A stretch of DNA of 64,000 nt from Fuerstiella sp041398845 (GTDB lineage Bacteria; Planctomycetota; Planctomycetia; Planctomycetales; Planctomycetaceae), in the NCBI GenBank assembly GCA_041398845.1, contig JAWKTZ010000007.1:1-64000 (forward strand), read 5' to 3'. The position numbers and the translations under genes are program-made. The notes beneath the pieces are model-generated. The model searched no databases. It worked only from the letters and a program-made list of their open reading frames with translations, and was not told the DNA's origin. Position 1 is the first letter of the stretch. Every line of letters begins with the position of its first letter. Below, piece by piece: positions 43,921-52,155 of the stretch.

Positions 43921-44865
43921 ATGAAGCAGCTCACATTCAGATTCGATGGGGATGGTGAAACCGCGGCAGACCGTGATCCTGAGGCGAGCACCGAACAGGA
44001 GAGCCGCAGCCAGTTGGCGGACATCATCAGGAATGCAACTCGACAGCGAATCCGTCGCATTCGACCGCCGTTGAAGGCTCTCGGCGGCAAGTACTATCTG
44101 GCGCGGCAGATCGTTCCGATTCTGCAGACGGCTCCAGGGCCGCTGACGGAGTATCTGGAACCCTGTGCCTTCGGAGCGTCCGTGTTTCTGGCGATGCCGC
44201 GTCACGAACGAGAAATCCTGGCCGACGTGAATCCGGATGTCGTCAACCTTTGGCGAGTGCTGTCGCGACAACAAACGGCTTCCGTTCTGAGCAACCGGCT
44301 GGCCGAAGTCCCCTACTCGGAAGCTCAGTTCGTTAATGCTCAACAACCGGTTGCAACTATCACCGACATCGAACAGGCCACAAGGTTCATCATCCGCAGC
44401 CGCTTTTCCCGAGGCGGACTGGGGAAATCGTTCGCGTGGTCGGAACGTCAGCGAGGTGGTCGACCGGGTGATGAAAATTCGTGGAAGACGTTTCAGGAAC
44501 GGTCACTTCCTGAGATCATCGACCGTGCTCACGGCATCGAAGTGGTCTCAGATCCGTGCTGGTGGACGGTCTGGGAAAGCCGCCACCGCGTGCAGAGACT
44601 CATCTATGCCGACCCACCGTACATGCCGGACACCAGAACCGCTCCGAAAGCCTACGGCCCGTTCGAAATGACTCGCCTGCACCACTTCTGGCTCATCGCC
44701 GCCCTCCGAGCCCACACCGGCCCCGCCGCCATCAGGGGCTACCGCAACCCCGACTACGACCGCTGGCTCAAAAACTGGCACCGCTTCGACATCGACATGC
44801 CCAACAACGCCGGGCAGACACGAAAGAAGCAACGAAGAACAGAATCACTGTGGATTAACTGGTGA
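43921..44865 (+). CDS. D12-class N6-adenine DNA methyltransferase
   Basis: A 314-residue orphan methyltransferase. The SAM motif is PPLKALGGKYYLARQIVPIL (about 50-68), a variant of FxGGK, followed by EPCAFGASVFLAMPRHE and ILADVNPDVVNLWRVL. The catalytic motif is LIYADPPYMPDTR (DPPY, about 230). The first 45 residues are charged and disordered. No restriction partner is adjacent, so it probably protects the element from host restriction or modulates its own genes. The methylated site cannot be read from sequence. Confidence 0.85.
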   Translation: MKQLTFRFDGDGETAADRDPEASTEQESRSQLADIIRNATRQRIRRIRPPLKALGGKYYLARQIVPILQTAPGPLTEYLEPCAFGASVFLAMPRHEREILADVNPDVVNLWRVLSRQQTASVLSNRLAEVPYSEAQFVNAQQPVATITDIEQATRFIIRSRFSRGGLGKSFAWSERQRGGRPGDENSWKTFQERSLPEIIDRAHGIEVVSDPCWWTVWESRHRVQRLIYADPPYMPDTRTAPKAYGPFEMTRLHHFWLIAALRAHTGPAAIRGYRNPDYDRWLKNWHRFDIDMPNNAGQTRKKQRRTESLWINW

Positions 44866-45058
44866 AGTCAGTGAACCGAAACACGCCAAACAACGGCCAC
44901 AAACGACGTCAAACACCTTCCTCGGTTGGTCTCGCTGACGCAACATGACACAATACCGCATCGCGTCGAAGTCTCGGATTGAAGTGGCTTACCGTCGCTC
45001 AGGACACGCCGTCATGAGTCGCGGAGTCTGCTGTTTTCTAGATAGGAGAGCTTTCACT

Positions 45059-45841
45059 GTGGGCAATGGGAAAGCACGAGTATATTGGCAGCGACTGCTG
45101 TTCGTGATGCTGCCGATTGCCGCTGGATTCTTGTTTTTTTGGTGGATGACCGATCCAACTCAGGAATCCTTTGACTTGGATTCAAACGCAACAGACGAAC
45201 TGCGGCAGCTTTGTGGAGATGACAAACAGCTTGCTGGTCGCTTGGAGTCACGGCTTTACCCGGCGATTGCGATTGGGCGGGAGTATCAACGAGCGGGGCT
45301 TGAAACCCTCGATTTATTCGGGGACGATGCAATCTACCTTGCGGAGAAGCAGCCCGACGATTTTCGCGAACTCACTCAAGTTACGCGATTGGATGATGAC
45401 CTGTTCGCTGCGACAAACGGTCGGTGGCGTCAAGCGACCTTGCAATGGGCAACTGCGGGAACAATAGGAGTCTACCTAAAACAACTAGACGCTCTTGATC
45501 CCGACGATCGAATCATCCTGATTGATCTGCCCGAAGCACTTCCCTTGCTACTTGGGAAAACGCCAACGGCTAACAGGATGCTGAAACGACATGGCTTGGA
45601 AGCTTGGCAACTCTTCCAGATGGTAGACCTGCGGGACTCGCGATCAGTTGAAAGTGTCGCCTCAGCTTTGCAAGAAGTTGGAGAACCCATGCTACGGATG
45701 AATCGGTTGTACGGTCCAGAAGCGATTTCATGGATGTTTGTTCCGTCGAAGCAGGACGATCAAGCTCGGGTTCCTCGTCTTCTGGGTGAAGCGATTTCGA
45801 CAATGGGTGAGGACGCTGCTGCTTGCTTTGTTCCTGAGTAA
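45059..45841 (+). CDS. membrane-anchored helical protein, first gene of GTPase operon (N-terminal frame)
   Basis: About 260 residues. GTG 45059 is chosen because AGGAG lies ten bases upstream (45044-45048). An N-terminal anchor (LLFVMLPIAAGFLFFWWM, about 10-28) is followed by an all-helical soluble region (ELRQLCGDDKQLAGRLESRLY, IILIDLPEALPLLLGK, SVESVASALQEVGEPMLRMN). The frame ends at TAA 45839. The frame at 45738-46955 may be its true continuation: a single extra base near TTTGTTCCTGAG would join ACFV to LSNFDDIQ. Such a protein of about 630 residues would be anchored at the N-terminus. No family is recognised. Confidence 0.55.
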   Translation: MGNGKARVYWQRLLFVMLPIAAGFLFFWWMTDPTQESFDLDSNATDELRQLCGDDKQLAGRLESRLYPAIAIGREYQRAGLETLDLFGDDAIYLAEKQPDDFRELTQVTRLDDDLFAATNGRWRQATLQWATAGTIGVYLKQLDALDPDDRIILIDLPEALPLLLGKTPTANRMLKRHGLEAWQLFQMVDLRDSRSVESVASALQEVGEPMLRMNRLYGPEAISWMFVPSKQDDQARVPRLLGEAISTMGEDAAACFVPE

Positions 45842-46955
45842 CTTCGATGACATTCAACGGTTAATCTTCGAGGAGGGACACGACGCAGACGAAATTCGCT
45901 CGGCGATCCGGTTCTTGGCTTCCCACCAAAACCCCGATGTCCGAGATTGGGCCGCTGACAGTCCCTACACGTTGCGTCTATTGCTGGAAGTATTTGACGA
46001 TATGCCCATCGGTCAAAATGTCTTCACTCAACTTGGCCCGCCCGTTGCGACTTTGCTGTATCAACCCGGTGGTTATGGTGCAAACATTTATGACGCGGAC
46101 GCAACCACGCGAAAGGTGATGGATACCGAACGTCTTGCCACATTGTTGACGTTACGAGATTTGGGCTGGCAGAGTTTTGTTCTCTTGGCGGAGTACGAAG
46201 ACAACATGCAGTTGCGTGAACTGCTACGTCGCGATGAACTGATCCAAGATCGCACGTCACCGCTTATTTCCAAGATCTTTCTCGGCCTCGCATCGAGCGA
46301 CGATGTTGAAGGCAAACTCTCCGTCATCGCGAAAAAGCCCGTCGCTCAACTCCGCAATGAAACCTACCCCGCAACCACATCGGAGAAAGTCGCTGATTGG
46401 GTTCCGGGCTACTCGGTCTTGAAAACAGCGGGGGCTTGGCTTCGGGGCGATTATGTCTCGGGAATGGAAGCGACGTTCGCTGTGATTGACGGTGCCACCA
46501 TCGCTTTTGGCGGCGCGAAGATCGTTTCGCAAGCGGTCAAAACAGTTGGGAAGAAGGGGACTCAACAGGGTGTGAAATCGGTCGGCTCACGAATCCTCCA
46601 CGAGGCAATGGAAGAAAGTAGCGAAGGGTTTGCGAAACGAATGTTTGGACGACTTCCCGGCGGCATGACCGCGACGTTGAGGACTTTACGCACCAATGGA
46701 GCCAAACTTGATGTGACTTCGCTGGCGAGATCTGCGACTGCAACCAGTAAAAAGCTCGGTTTGCGAAGTTGGGGAACGCTAGATCGTCGCATCATCATGC
46801 GTCGTGATCGCAAAGTCATTATCGATTTTACGAATAAACAAGTCCTCGACGACACAGGAAAATTCCTAGGCAGCGAATTCGCATTCAATGCCCTAGCAGA
46901 CATTGCTCCAATGCTGCTCGAACGTACAGTCCAAGGACTACAAATTGCCAAATAG
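45738..46955 (+). CDS. helical protein, continuation frame or second gene of GTPase operon
   Basis: The reliable part starts near 45807 (GTG) and reads LSNFDDIQRLIFEEGHDADEIRSAIRFLASHQ, then YTLRLLLEVFDDMP, WQSFVLLAEYEDNM and TSEKVADWVPGYSVLKTAGAWL. A Gly/Ala-rich stretch follows (MEATFAVIDGATIAFGGAKIV, GGMTATLRTLRTNGAK) that may enter a membrane, ending FTNKQVLDDTGKFLGSEFAFNALADIAPMLL. It is either the second half of the preceding gene after a one-base shift or a separate protein starting within it. The next gene begins 22 bases downstream. No known family. Confidence 0.55.
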   Translation: MFRRSRTIKLGFLVFWVKRFRQWVRTLLLALFLSNFDDIQRLIFEEGHDADEIRSAIRFLASHQNPDVRDWAADSPYTLRLLLEVFDDMPIGQNVFTQLGPPVATLLYQPGGYGANIYDADATTRKVMDTERLATLLTLRDLGWQSFVLLAEYEDNMQLRELLRRDELIQDRTSPLISKIFLGLASSDDVEGKLSVIAKKPVAQLRNETYPATTSEKVADWVPGYSVLKTAGAWLRGDYVSGMEATFAVIDGATIAFGGAKIVSQAVKTVGKKGTQQGVKSVGSRILHEAMEESSEGFAKRMFGRLPGGMTATLRTLRTNGAKLDVTSLARSATATSKKLGLRSWGTLDRRIIMRRDRKVIIDFTNKQVLDDTGKFLGSEFAFNALADIAPMLLERTVQGLQIAK

Positions 46956-46977
46956 AGACACTGGAGAAGTATCGGCC

Positions 46978-47850
46978 ATGTTTAAGCAGATGATACCTTT
47001 GCTCGCGGTATCCGTTGGCGTGATGTTCGCCAACACGGTACACGCTGGAGGCTTCGATGACCTCGTCGAAGCGATGCTGAAAAAGCCATTGCGTGTTGTC
47101 GATGATGTTGACAAGCCGCTGTTGACGCAAAGTGACGCAGTGAAGTTGGTTCCATCAACTCAGAAAGCCGACGACGAATTGCTGAAACAATTCAATCGGC
47201 TTGAAGGAGCCAATGACGACTTGCGAGGTGCATTTAAAAAACTATCAACGAACGAGAGAAACGCGTTGGTCGAAATTGTTGCCGCCGGACAGCGAGTTGC
47301 ACGAACCCGAGATGCTGACGATGCGATCGCGTTGATCCGAAAACTTGACGCCGACGGTTTGGTCCAAGTGCGCACCTATGGCGACTTTGTGTATGAAGGT
47401 GTCGATAAAATGGGGCCGAGCTACAAAACGGTTGTCGCGAAAATGGGAAAGGGTGCGGGGATATTTTTCAATGAATGGGTCGGTCCGCATTGGGGAAAGT
47501 GGACGGCTGCCGGTTTGACGGCGGGCTACCTCGCCGCACCTGAGAAATTTCACGATGGATTGGGCAAACTAACCGAATACGCGATTCAAAAACTGACCGA
47601 GGCGGGTATTCGTGCAGGCGAAGCAGCAACGGGCGGATTCACCAAGGCGATCATTACGCGAGTCGAAGCGAACCCCATTTTTGCAACTGCCACGCTTGCA
47701 ATAATCACTTTCGTTCTACTGTTGCAGATCCCTCTGTTTCGCCAACTGATCAATCGTAAAGTCGTGCGTCGGTTGTTCAATCTCTCGGACCATACATCAC
47801 CCTCTGCCGAGGAACAGGACCGTCAACAGCGATCGAAATACGAGGAGTAG
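46978..47850 (+). CDS. exported protein with C-terminal membrane segment, GTPase operon
   Basis: A 290-residue protein. Signal peptide MFKQMIPLLAVSVGVMFAN, with cleavage likely after VHA. The exported part is helical (DDLVEAMLKKPLRVVDDVDK; QFNRLEGANDDLRGAFKKLS), with an amphipathic Gly/Ala stretch (WGKWTAAGLTAGYLAAPEKF). It ends with a membrane segment (FATATLAIITFVLLLQIPLF, about 238-258) and a basic tail (RKVVRRLF), so the C-terminus is cytoplasmic. ATG 46978 is chosen because it begins the signal peptide. It ends five bases before the GTPase gene starts. It would be a partner exposed outside the cell membrane. Confidence 0.7.
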   Translation: MFKQMIPLLAVSVGVMFANTVHAGGFDDLVEAMLKKPLRVVDDVDKPLLTQSDAVKLVPSTQKADDELLKQFNRLEGANDDLRGAFKKLSTNERNALVEIVAAGQRVARTRDADDAIALIRKLDADGLVQVRTYGDFVYEGVDKMGPSYKTVVAKMGKGAGIFFNEWVGPHWGKWTAAGLTAGYLAAPEKFHDGLGKLTEYAIQKLTEAGIRAGEAATGGFTKAIITRVEANPIFATATLAIITFVLLLQIPLFRQLINRKVVRRLFNLSDHTSPSAEEQDRQQRSKYEE

Positions 47851-47855
47851 GTTCA

Positions 47856-50339
47856 ATGGCAGCGATTCAAAGTGCCTACAAGATTGCCCTGTTCGGTCCG
47901 ACCAACGCGGGGAAAACCGTCTACCTGACCACGCTCTGCGTCACGGCGGCAACGAGGAGGATTCGGTTTCGGGCGCACGTCGCCGCATCCGATGACAAAG
48001 ATGACGTGACCCACGATTACCTCACCAAGGCGTTCCAGAAACTTCGTGCGGGCCAGTGGCCGGACGGCACCGTGTTTGAAAAACTCAACAACATTGAGCT
48101 TACGATTACGGCCGGAGGCGTGCAAAGCAAAGTGCAGCTTCCTGATGTCGCAGGTGAAGTGACGGGGCGCGGACAGAAGATCGAAAACTGGACTGAGTTC
48201 GAGCACGAACTTAAGAAAGAGATACTTGATGAGTTCTCGACCTATGATGGGTTTCTGATTTTTGCGCCCGCCGATGACACGGTCAAAGGAGATTCGGTTT
48301 CGTTCAAATGGGAAGTCGACTCACTGTTGTTTGCGTTAAAGGAGCGTGCATCGGCGGACGGGTTGATTCGTCGGCCAGTCGCAGTTGTCTTGTCAAAGTG
48401 GGATGTGGTTGCATCGACAAGAACCGGAAAAACGGACGAACAAGCAGACGCCGAAGAACACTTCAGATACAAATATCCCGAGACAGCAAATGCGCTCACG
48501 GAAAGCTGCGAAAATTGGCGAGTCTTCCCTGTATCCGCGACCGGATCAACGACCAATGGTCGGCCTCCGGAGATACTTCGCCCAACTGGGGTTGCCGCGC
48601 CGATAGTTTGGCTGCTTCGCACTGCAGATCGAACCAGTCTGGAACGTGCAGATGAGTATGTTAAAAAGAACATGCAGCACCTTTTCGCGAAACCTGACGC
48701 CTCCGGAAATGAAACTTACGCTCAACGAGCGATGCAGCGGTACAAGCGGATACTCGCCAAGAGCCCCGGCGCGGAAACCATCAACAAATCCCGGGCGGGT
48801 ATCGCCAACCTTCGGAAGATCAGCCGAACTCGGACAATCAAACGCCTAGCAGCATTAACCGCTGTCGTTCTAGCGGTATGGACGTGGGTGGACTATCGGA
48901 GCTATGCGAGCGCGAGCAGTGAACTGAGTGATGCAAAGCAGGTTGCTGAGGAGCTTGACCCGACCATTGAGAGAGCCCGTGCGTACGTTGATTCGCACCT
49001 CCACCCGATCGGTGCTCTTTGCGGGTGGAAAACAGAGCTGAAAGGATTGGTGGATCAGCGAGAAGCGAAGTGGGAGTCTGCTTGGGCGAGTAAGTTGAAG
49101 ACCTTTGTTTTCGAGGATGCCACCAGAGCCGAAGAGTTGGTTTCCGATTGCGATGCATTCCGGAAACGATTCAAGGATTCCAACCAGGGATTAGAAATTG
49201 AGCGTATCTCGGATGACGCAAAACGCTTCGCCGATCAACAGCGAGGCGACATGGCGGCAACGCAACTCATGGAGCGAGATAAAGATCTGCTGGAGATCGG
49301 GTCAAATGACATCGACCAACTTGAACAGTGGGTTAGCGAAACAGAAACCTTTCTGGATGCAGAAGGCTTTGCAAAGGCTGATCGGCGCAGCGATGTCCAA
49401 ACCGCACTTGCAAATAGGAGGGCACTACTGGCGAAACTGTCCTCTGAAAAAGACTGGGCCTCTCTTAAAAGTCGCTACGCAGAATTAGGCGAGACGCCGC
49501 TCGAGCAGTACTTGACGATCCGACAATGGCTTGCCGAAGCCGGACAACCTCAGACAATTCACGCTGATGAAGCGAATCGAATGATGGCGAAATCGCTGTC
49601 TGCCGCGGACTCAAAAGCTTGGCGCGATCTTCAAGAGTATGAGACGAAGAACAGTACCAACTACCAACGACACATCGAAAAATCGAACGAATATCTCGCA
49701 AGAGTCGAATTCAGCGAACACCGCGAAGAAGTAAAAGAATTCCGTCAAAAGGTGCTTACACAGTGGGACGAACAACTCTATCGATTCATTACCGACGAAA
49801 TCAAAGATCGTGAACTTACGGGTGACCAACTCGCCAAAATCCAAAGTCGTTGCAAGACGTATCTAGACAGTCAGACTCGCCCCGTCGCAATGCGTTCAGA
49901 GGTCGAAGCGTGGCTATCTTGGTATCGCCAAATGGAAACTGGGGTGACGACAGAGGTTGAATTAAAGAGCGTTAAGGTGGATCGTGGTTCACGTTGGCAC
50001 GGCTTACTGTACTATCCCAGCGTTTCAGTTTCGGTAAAAGTCAACGGTCGATCTGACACGACGGAAGAGAAGAATATCGGCCTCGGAGTGCAAACCTCCG
50101 GTTTTGGCCAGAGCAAACTCGGTCCGTTCGAGTGGAAGCTTGGCGATCAAGACTTGGTTGTTTTGATTACTTGCACCGACTATTCAGATGAAACGTTGAC
50201 GTGCAGTTTTCCACAGGACACGTTCAAGCTACGGCACCTCAACGAAACAGTATCATTCGATGATGGACTCATTACCGCTCGTTTGGAGTGCGCGGCTGCG
50301 AGTCCGCCCGCGCTACCACCTTTCGAGGCCGCGCGATGA
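47856..50339 (+). CDS. membrane-anchored GTPase of the DO-GTPase-like class with long helical C-terminus
   Basis: An 827-residue protein. The N-terminal GTPase (about 1-270) has the P-loop KIALFGPTNAGKTVYL, a DxxG switch in LPDVAGEVTGRG and a base-reading motif VVLSKWDVV (S-K-x-D in place of N-K-x-D). This resembles the double-GTPase group described in bacterial GTPase-associated conflict systems, by eye only. A basic patch leads to one membrane segment (RLAALTAVVLAVWTWVDY, about 327-344), then about 400 residues of coiled helices (ERDKDLLEIGSNDIDQLEQWV; SAADSKAWRDLQEYETKN). A C-terminal beta domain follows (RGSRWHGLLYYPSVSVSVKV; LVVLITCTDYSDETL). It is the core of the 45-51.5 kb operon and would transmit a signal across the membrane. 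Confidence 0.75.
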   Translation: MAAIQSAYKIALFGPTNAGKTVYLTTLCVTAATRRIRFRAHVAASDDKDDVTHDYLTKAFQKLRAGQWPDGTVFEKLNNIELTITAGGVQSKVQLPDVAGEVTGRGQKIENWTEFEHELKKEILDEFSTYDGFLIFAPADDTVKGDSVSFKWEVDSLLFALKERASADGLIRRPVAVVLSKWDVVASTRTGKTDEQADAEEHFRYKYPETANALTESCENWRVFPVSATGSTTNGRPPEILRPTGVAAPIVWLLRTADRTSLERADEYVKKNMQHLFAKPDASGNETYAQRAMQRYKRILAKSPGAETINKSRAGIANLRKISRTRTIKRLAALTAVVLAVWTWVDYRSYASASSELSDAKQVAEELDPTIERARAYVDSHLHPIGALCGWKTELKGLVDQREAKWESAWASKLKTFVFEDATRAEELVSDCDAFRKRFKDSNQGLEIERISDDAKRFADQQRGDMAATQLMERDKDLLEIGSNDIDQLEQWVSETETFLDAEGFAKADRRSDVQTALANRRALLAKLSSEKDWASLKSRYAELGETPLEQYLTIRQWLAEAGQPQTIHADEANRMMAKSLSAADSKAWRDLQEYETKNSTNYQRHIEKSNEYLARVEFSEHREEVKEFRQKVLTQWDEQLYRFITDEIKDRELTGDQLAKIQSRCKTYLDSQTRPVAMRSEVEAWLSWYRQMETGVTTEVELKSVKVDRGSRWHGLLYYPSVSVSVKVNGRSDTTEEKNIGLGVQTSGFGQSKLGPFEWKLGDQDLVVLITCTDYSDETLTCSFPQDTFKLRHLNETVSFDDGLITARLECAAASPPALPPFEAAR

Positions 50340-51493
50340 TACAGCCTCAACCGTTCAAGCTTGACCTTTCAACTGTGCAGGTCGCCGCGCGACTTTGGGT
50401 AGCCGGGCAAGGCTGTCGCTACTTTCATTCTGAAAATCTTAGCGATCAAGAATGCCACGCGCTGCTCGACGAACTTGCCGCTTCACAATCACCGCCGAAC
50501 GATGATGCGAAGGAAGCCGACTTTGGGGCAGTGCCGGGTAGGAAGAGAGCTTTCTTCGTTCTCCAGCGAGTTCCAGACCCGAACAACTCTCATCGTAAAG
50601 TCACAAACTCCTGGTTCTTCCTGGACAAGGCGGGACGTCTGACGCTCCCAATGCTGGAAGCTTTCGCGAAAAATCCAATTTTTGCTGACACTCAAGCAGA
50701 ATTCGTCGATCGGCTTCAAACTACTGACTTCACGCCAAATTTCATATCGCCACCTCCAGACGATCGTTCATTAGCTCGCGATCCTGCAAGCGTTGCTTCC
50801 ACAACATCTCAATGGTCTCTAAAACCCAAAAGGTTCTCAATCGTAGCGATCATTCTGATCGCTTCCGTAATCATGCTCTTAGTGTTGACGCGTCGAAATG
50901 CCGTCGATTCAGACCCTGATCCAATAACGCCTGTGGTTGAACCGCAAACGTTTGATTCTCGCTGGACGTCTGAGACACTAAAGACGCAGATGCGAGAGGC
51001 AATCGGCAAGGGCAAACCGATTGACATGGAAGATGAGCAACTGCTTCAGGAGTTTGTCAACCTTTTCACGTTCGACGCTAAATCGCTCAACCTAAACCCC
51101 AGTCAGACTGAGGATATGCAACGTCAATGTACAAGTGACCTCCCCAACCCGTTCGCGAAATTTCTTCTTGAGCTCCCAACGCCGAAAGGGGGCAGCGTTG
51201 GCGATTCTAATGAGGCGATGCCGCGGCAGTTCCGTAATCAAATAATGCAGCTTGCCGATACAATTGAGATTGGTGCCGATCAAGATGGTGACCAAGTTGA
51301 CCTTTCAAGTTTGAATCCCGAGGAAATCGTCAGAGCGTTGCGTAATCGACTCGACTACCGCGTCTACTACGAGAAATGGCACAATGAATTTCAGCCAAAT
51401 CAAAAGCAAGATCCGTGGCTAGAGCAATGGCGTGTCGATGGCGATAAATCGTGGATTCCTGAGGCACGCAAATTCATCAGAGAAAACTACTGA
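50336..51493 (+). CDS. single-pass membrane protein, last gene of GTPase operon
   Basis: A 385-residue protein starting MIQPQPFKLDLSTVQVAARLWVAGQGCRYF. The ATG overlaps the GTPase stop by four bases (ATGA), so both proteins are made together. A cytoplasmic domain (about 1-165) contains FFVLQRVPDPNNSH and WFFLDKAGRLTLPMLEAF. One membrane segment (FSIVAIILIASVIMLLVLT, about 170-188) is followed by an acidic helical domain (TLKTQMREAIGKGKPIDMEDEQ; LSSLNPEEIVRALRNRLDYRVYY). No family is recognised. Its layout mirrors the GTPase (cytoplasmic head, one membrane pass, outer helical part), so the two may pair. Confidence 0.65.
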   Translation: MIQPQPFKLDLSTVQVAARLWVAGQGCRYFHSENLSDQECHALLDELAASQSPPNDDAKEADFGAVPGRKRAFFVLQRVPDPNNSHRKVTNSWFFLDKAGRLTLPMLEAFAKNPIFADTQAEFVDRLQTTDFTPNFISPPPDDRSLARDPASVASTTSQWSLKPKRFSIVAIILIASVIMLLVLTRRNAVDSDPDPITPVVEPQTFDSRWTSETLKTQMREAIGKGKPIDMEDEQLLQEFVNLFTFDAKSLNLNPSQTEDMQRQCTSDLPNPFAKFLLELPTPKGGSVGDSNEAMPRQFRNQIMQLADTIEIGADQDGDQVDLSSLNPEEIVRALRNRLDYRVYYEKWHNEFQPNQKQDPWLEQWRVDGDKSWIPEARKFIRENY

Positions 51494-51670
51494 TTACCGG
51501 CGTAACTTGTTGATTTCAAAGGCACCTCGCTCGTCGAGTCCTTGGTTTGAGAAGAGTCCGTTTCGGGGGGCCGCAAAGGGACTCGAACTAATGAGTCCTC
51601 GGTTATCGCATGCTGCATTTGCGCCGCGTCCGCATGCTGGCACAGGACGAAGTGTCAAGTGTCATAAAGA

Positions 51671-51700
51671 GGCAGACCAGGCATCAAGCTCTGGTCTGCC
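51671..51700 (-). terminator. likely Rho-independent terminator
   Basis: GGCAGACCAG and CTGGTCTGCC form a perfect 10-bp stem with a ten-base loop, 12 bases after the stop of the gene at 51713. On the minus strand TCTTTAT follows. Confidence 0.65.
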
Positions 51701-51712
51701 GTGGGGGACTCT

Positions 51713-51982
51713 TCATCCGAGGTCGAGTTCGGCTTCGTTTTGTTCGATCCATTCTGAGGCGAGTTGCAGGACTCGCAGGGCCTGAGGGAGTTCGTTGAGG
51801 GAGAAGGAGTCGGTGTATTTGACTTCTTCGCCGTCCAGATAGCGTTTCTGGATTCTCACCGAACGCAGGATGCGGGTGCCGTTGTCGCCGGGGACTTCAC
51901 GAGTGAACACTGAGGCGGACACGTAGCCGATGCGGAAGACTTTTTCCGGTCGGCGGTTGCTGGAACTGTCGGACGTGGCCAT
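51713..51982 (-). CDS. small beta-rich protein, island family A (copy 3)
   Basis: An 89-residue protein, RPEKVFRIGYVSASVFTRE, ILRSVRIQKRYLDGEEVKYT, SFSLNELPQALRVLQLASEW. It is closely similar to 12343-12597 from RPEKVFRIG to the end, and more distantly to 14456-14725. It is thus a duplicate placed at the opposite end of the island. ATG 51982 starts just before the conserved part. Function unknown. Confidence 0.75.
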   Translation of the reverse strand: MATSDSSSNRRPEKVFRIGYVSASVFTREVPGDNGTRILRSVRIQKRYLDGEEVKYTDSFSLNELPQALRVLQLASEWIEQNEAELDLG

Positions 51983-52155
51983 GAGCCAAAACCTTTCCTG
52001 ATCTGGAAGAGTTCGAAATCCTGCCAACACCATTGCTGACAGGACGTTCAGCTTGCCACGACACCGCTGACAGCGCAAGAAGAAAGGCCGCCGGAGCGGC
52101 CCGTGTTGTGACGCCTCAAGGAAAGGGAGCCGTTGTTCGGTCACTGGTCCAGCGA

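Noticed and set aside
51560..51600. tRNA-like T-arm sequence (GGGACTCGAAC) on the minus strand, possible right attachment site
   Set aside because: The stem beside the loop does not pair as a T arm; GGACTC and GAGTCC simply form a small hairpin, and no acceptor or anticodon arm is present.
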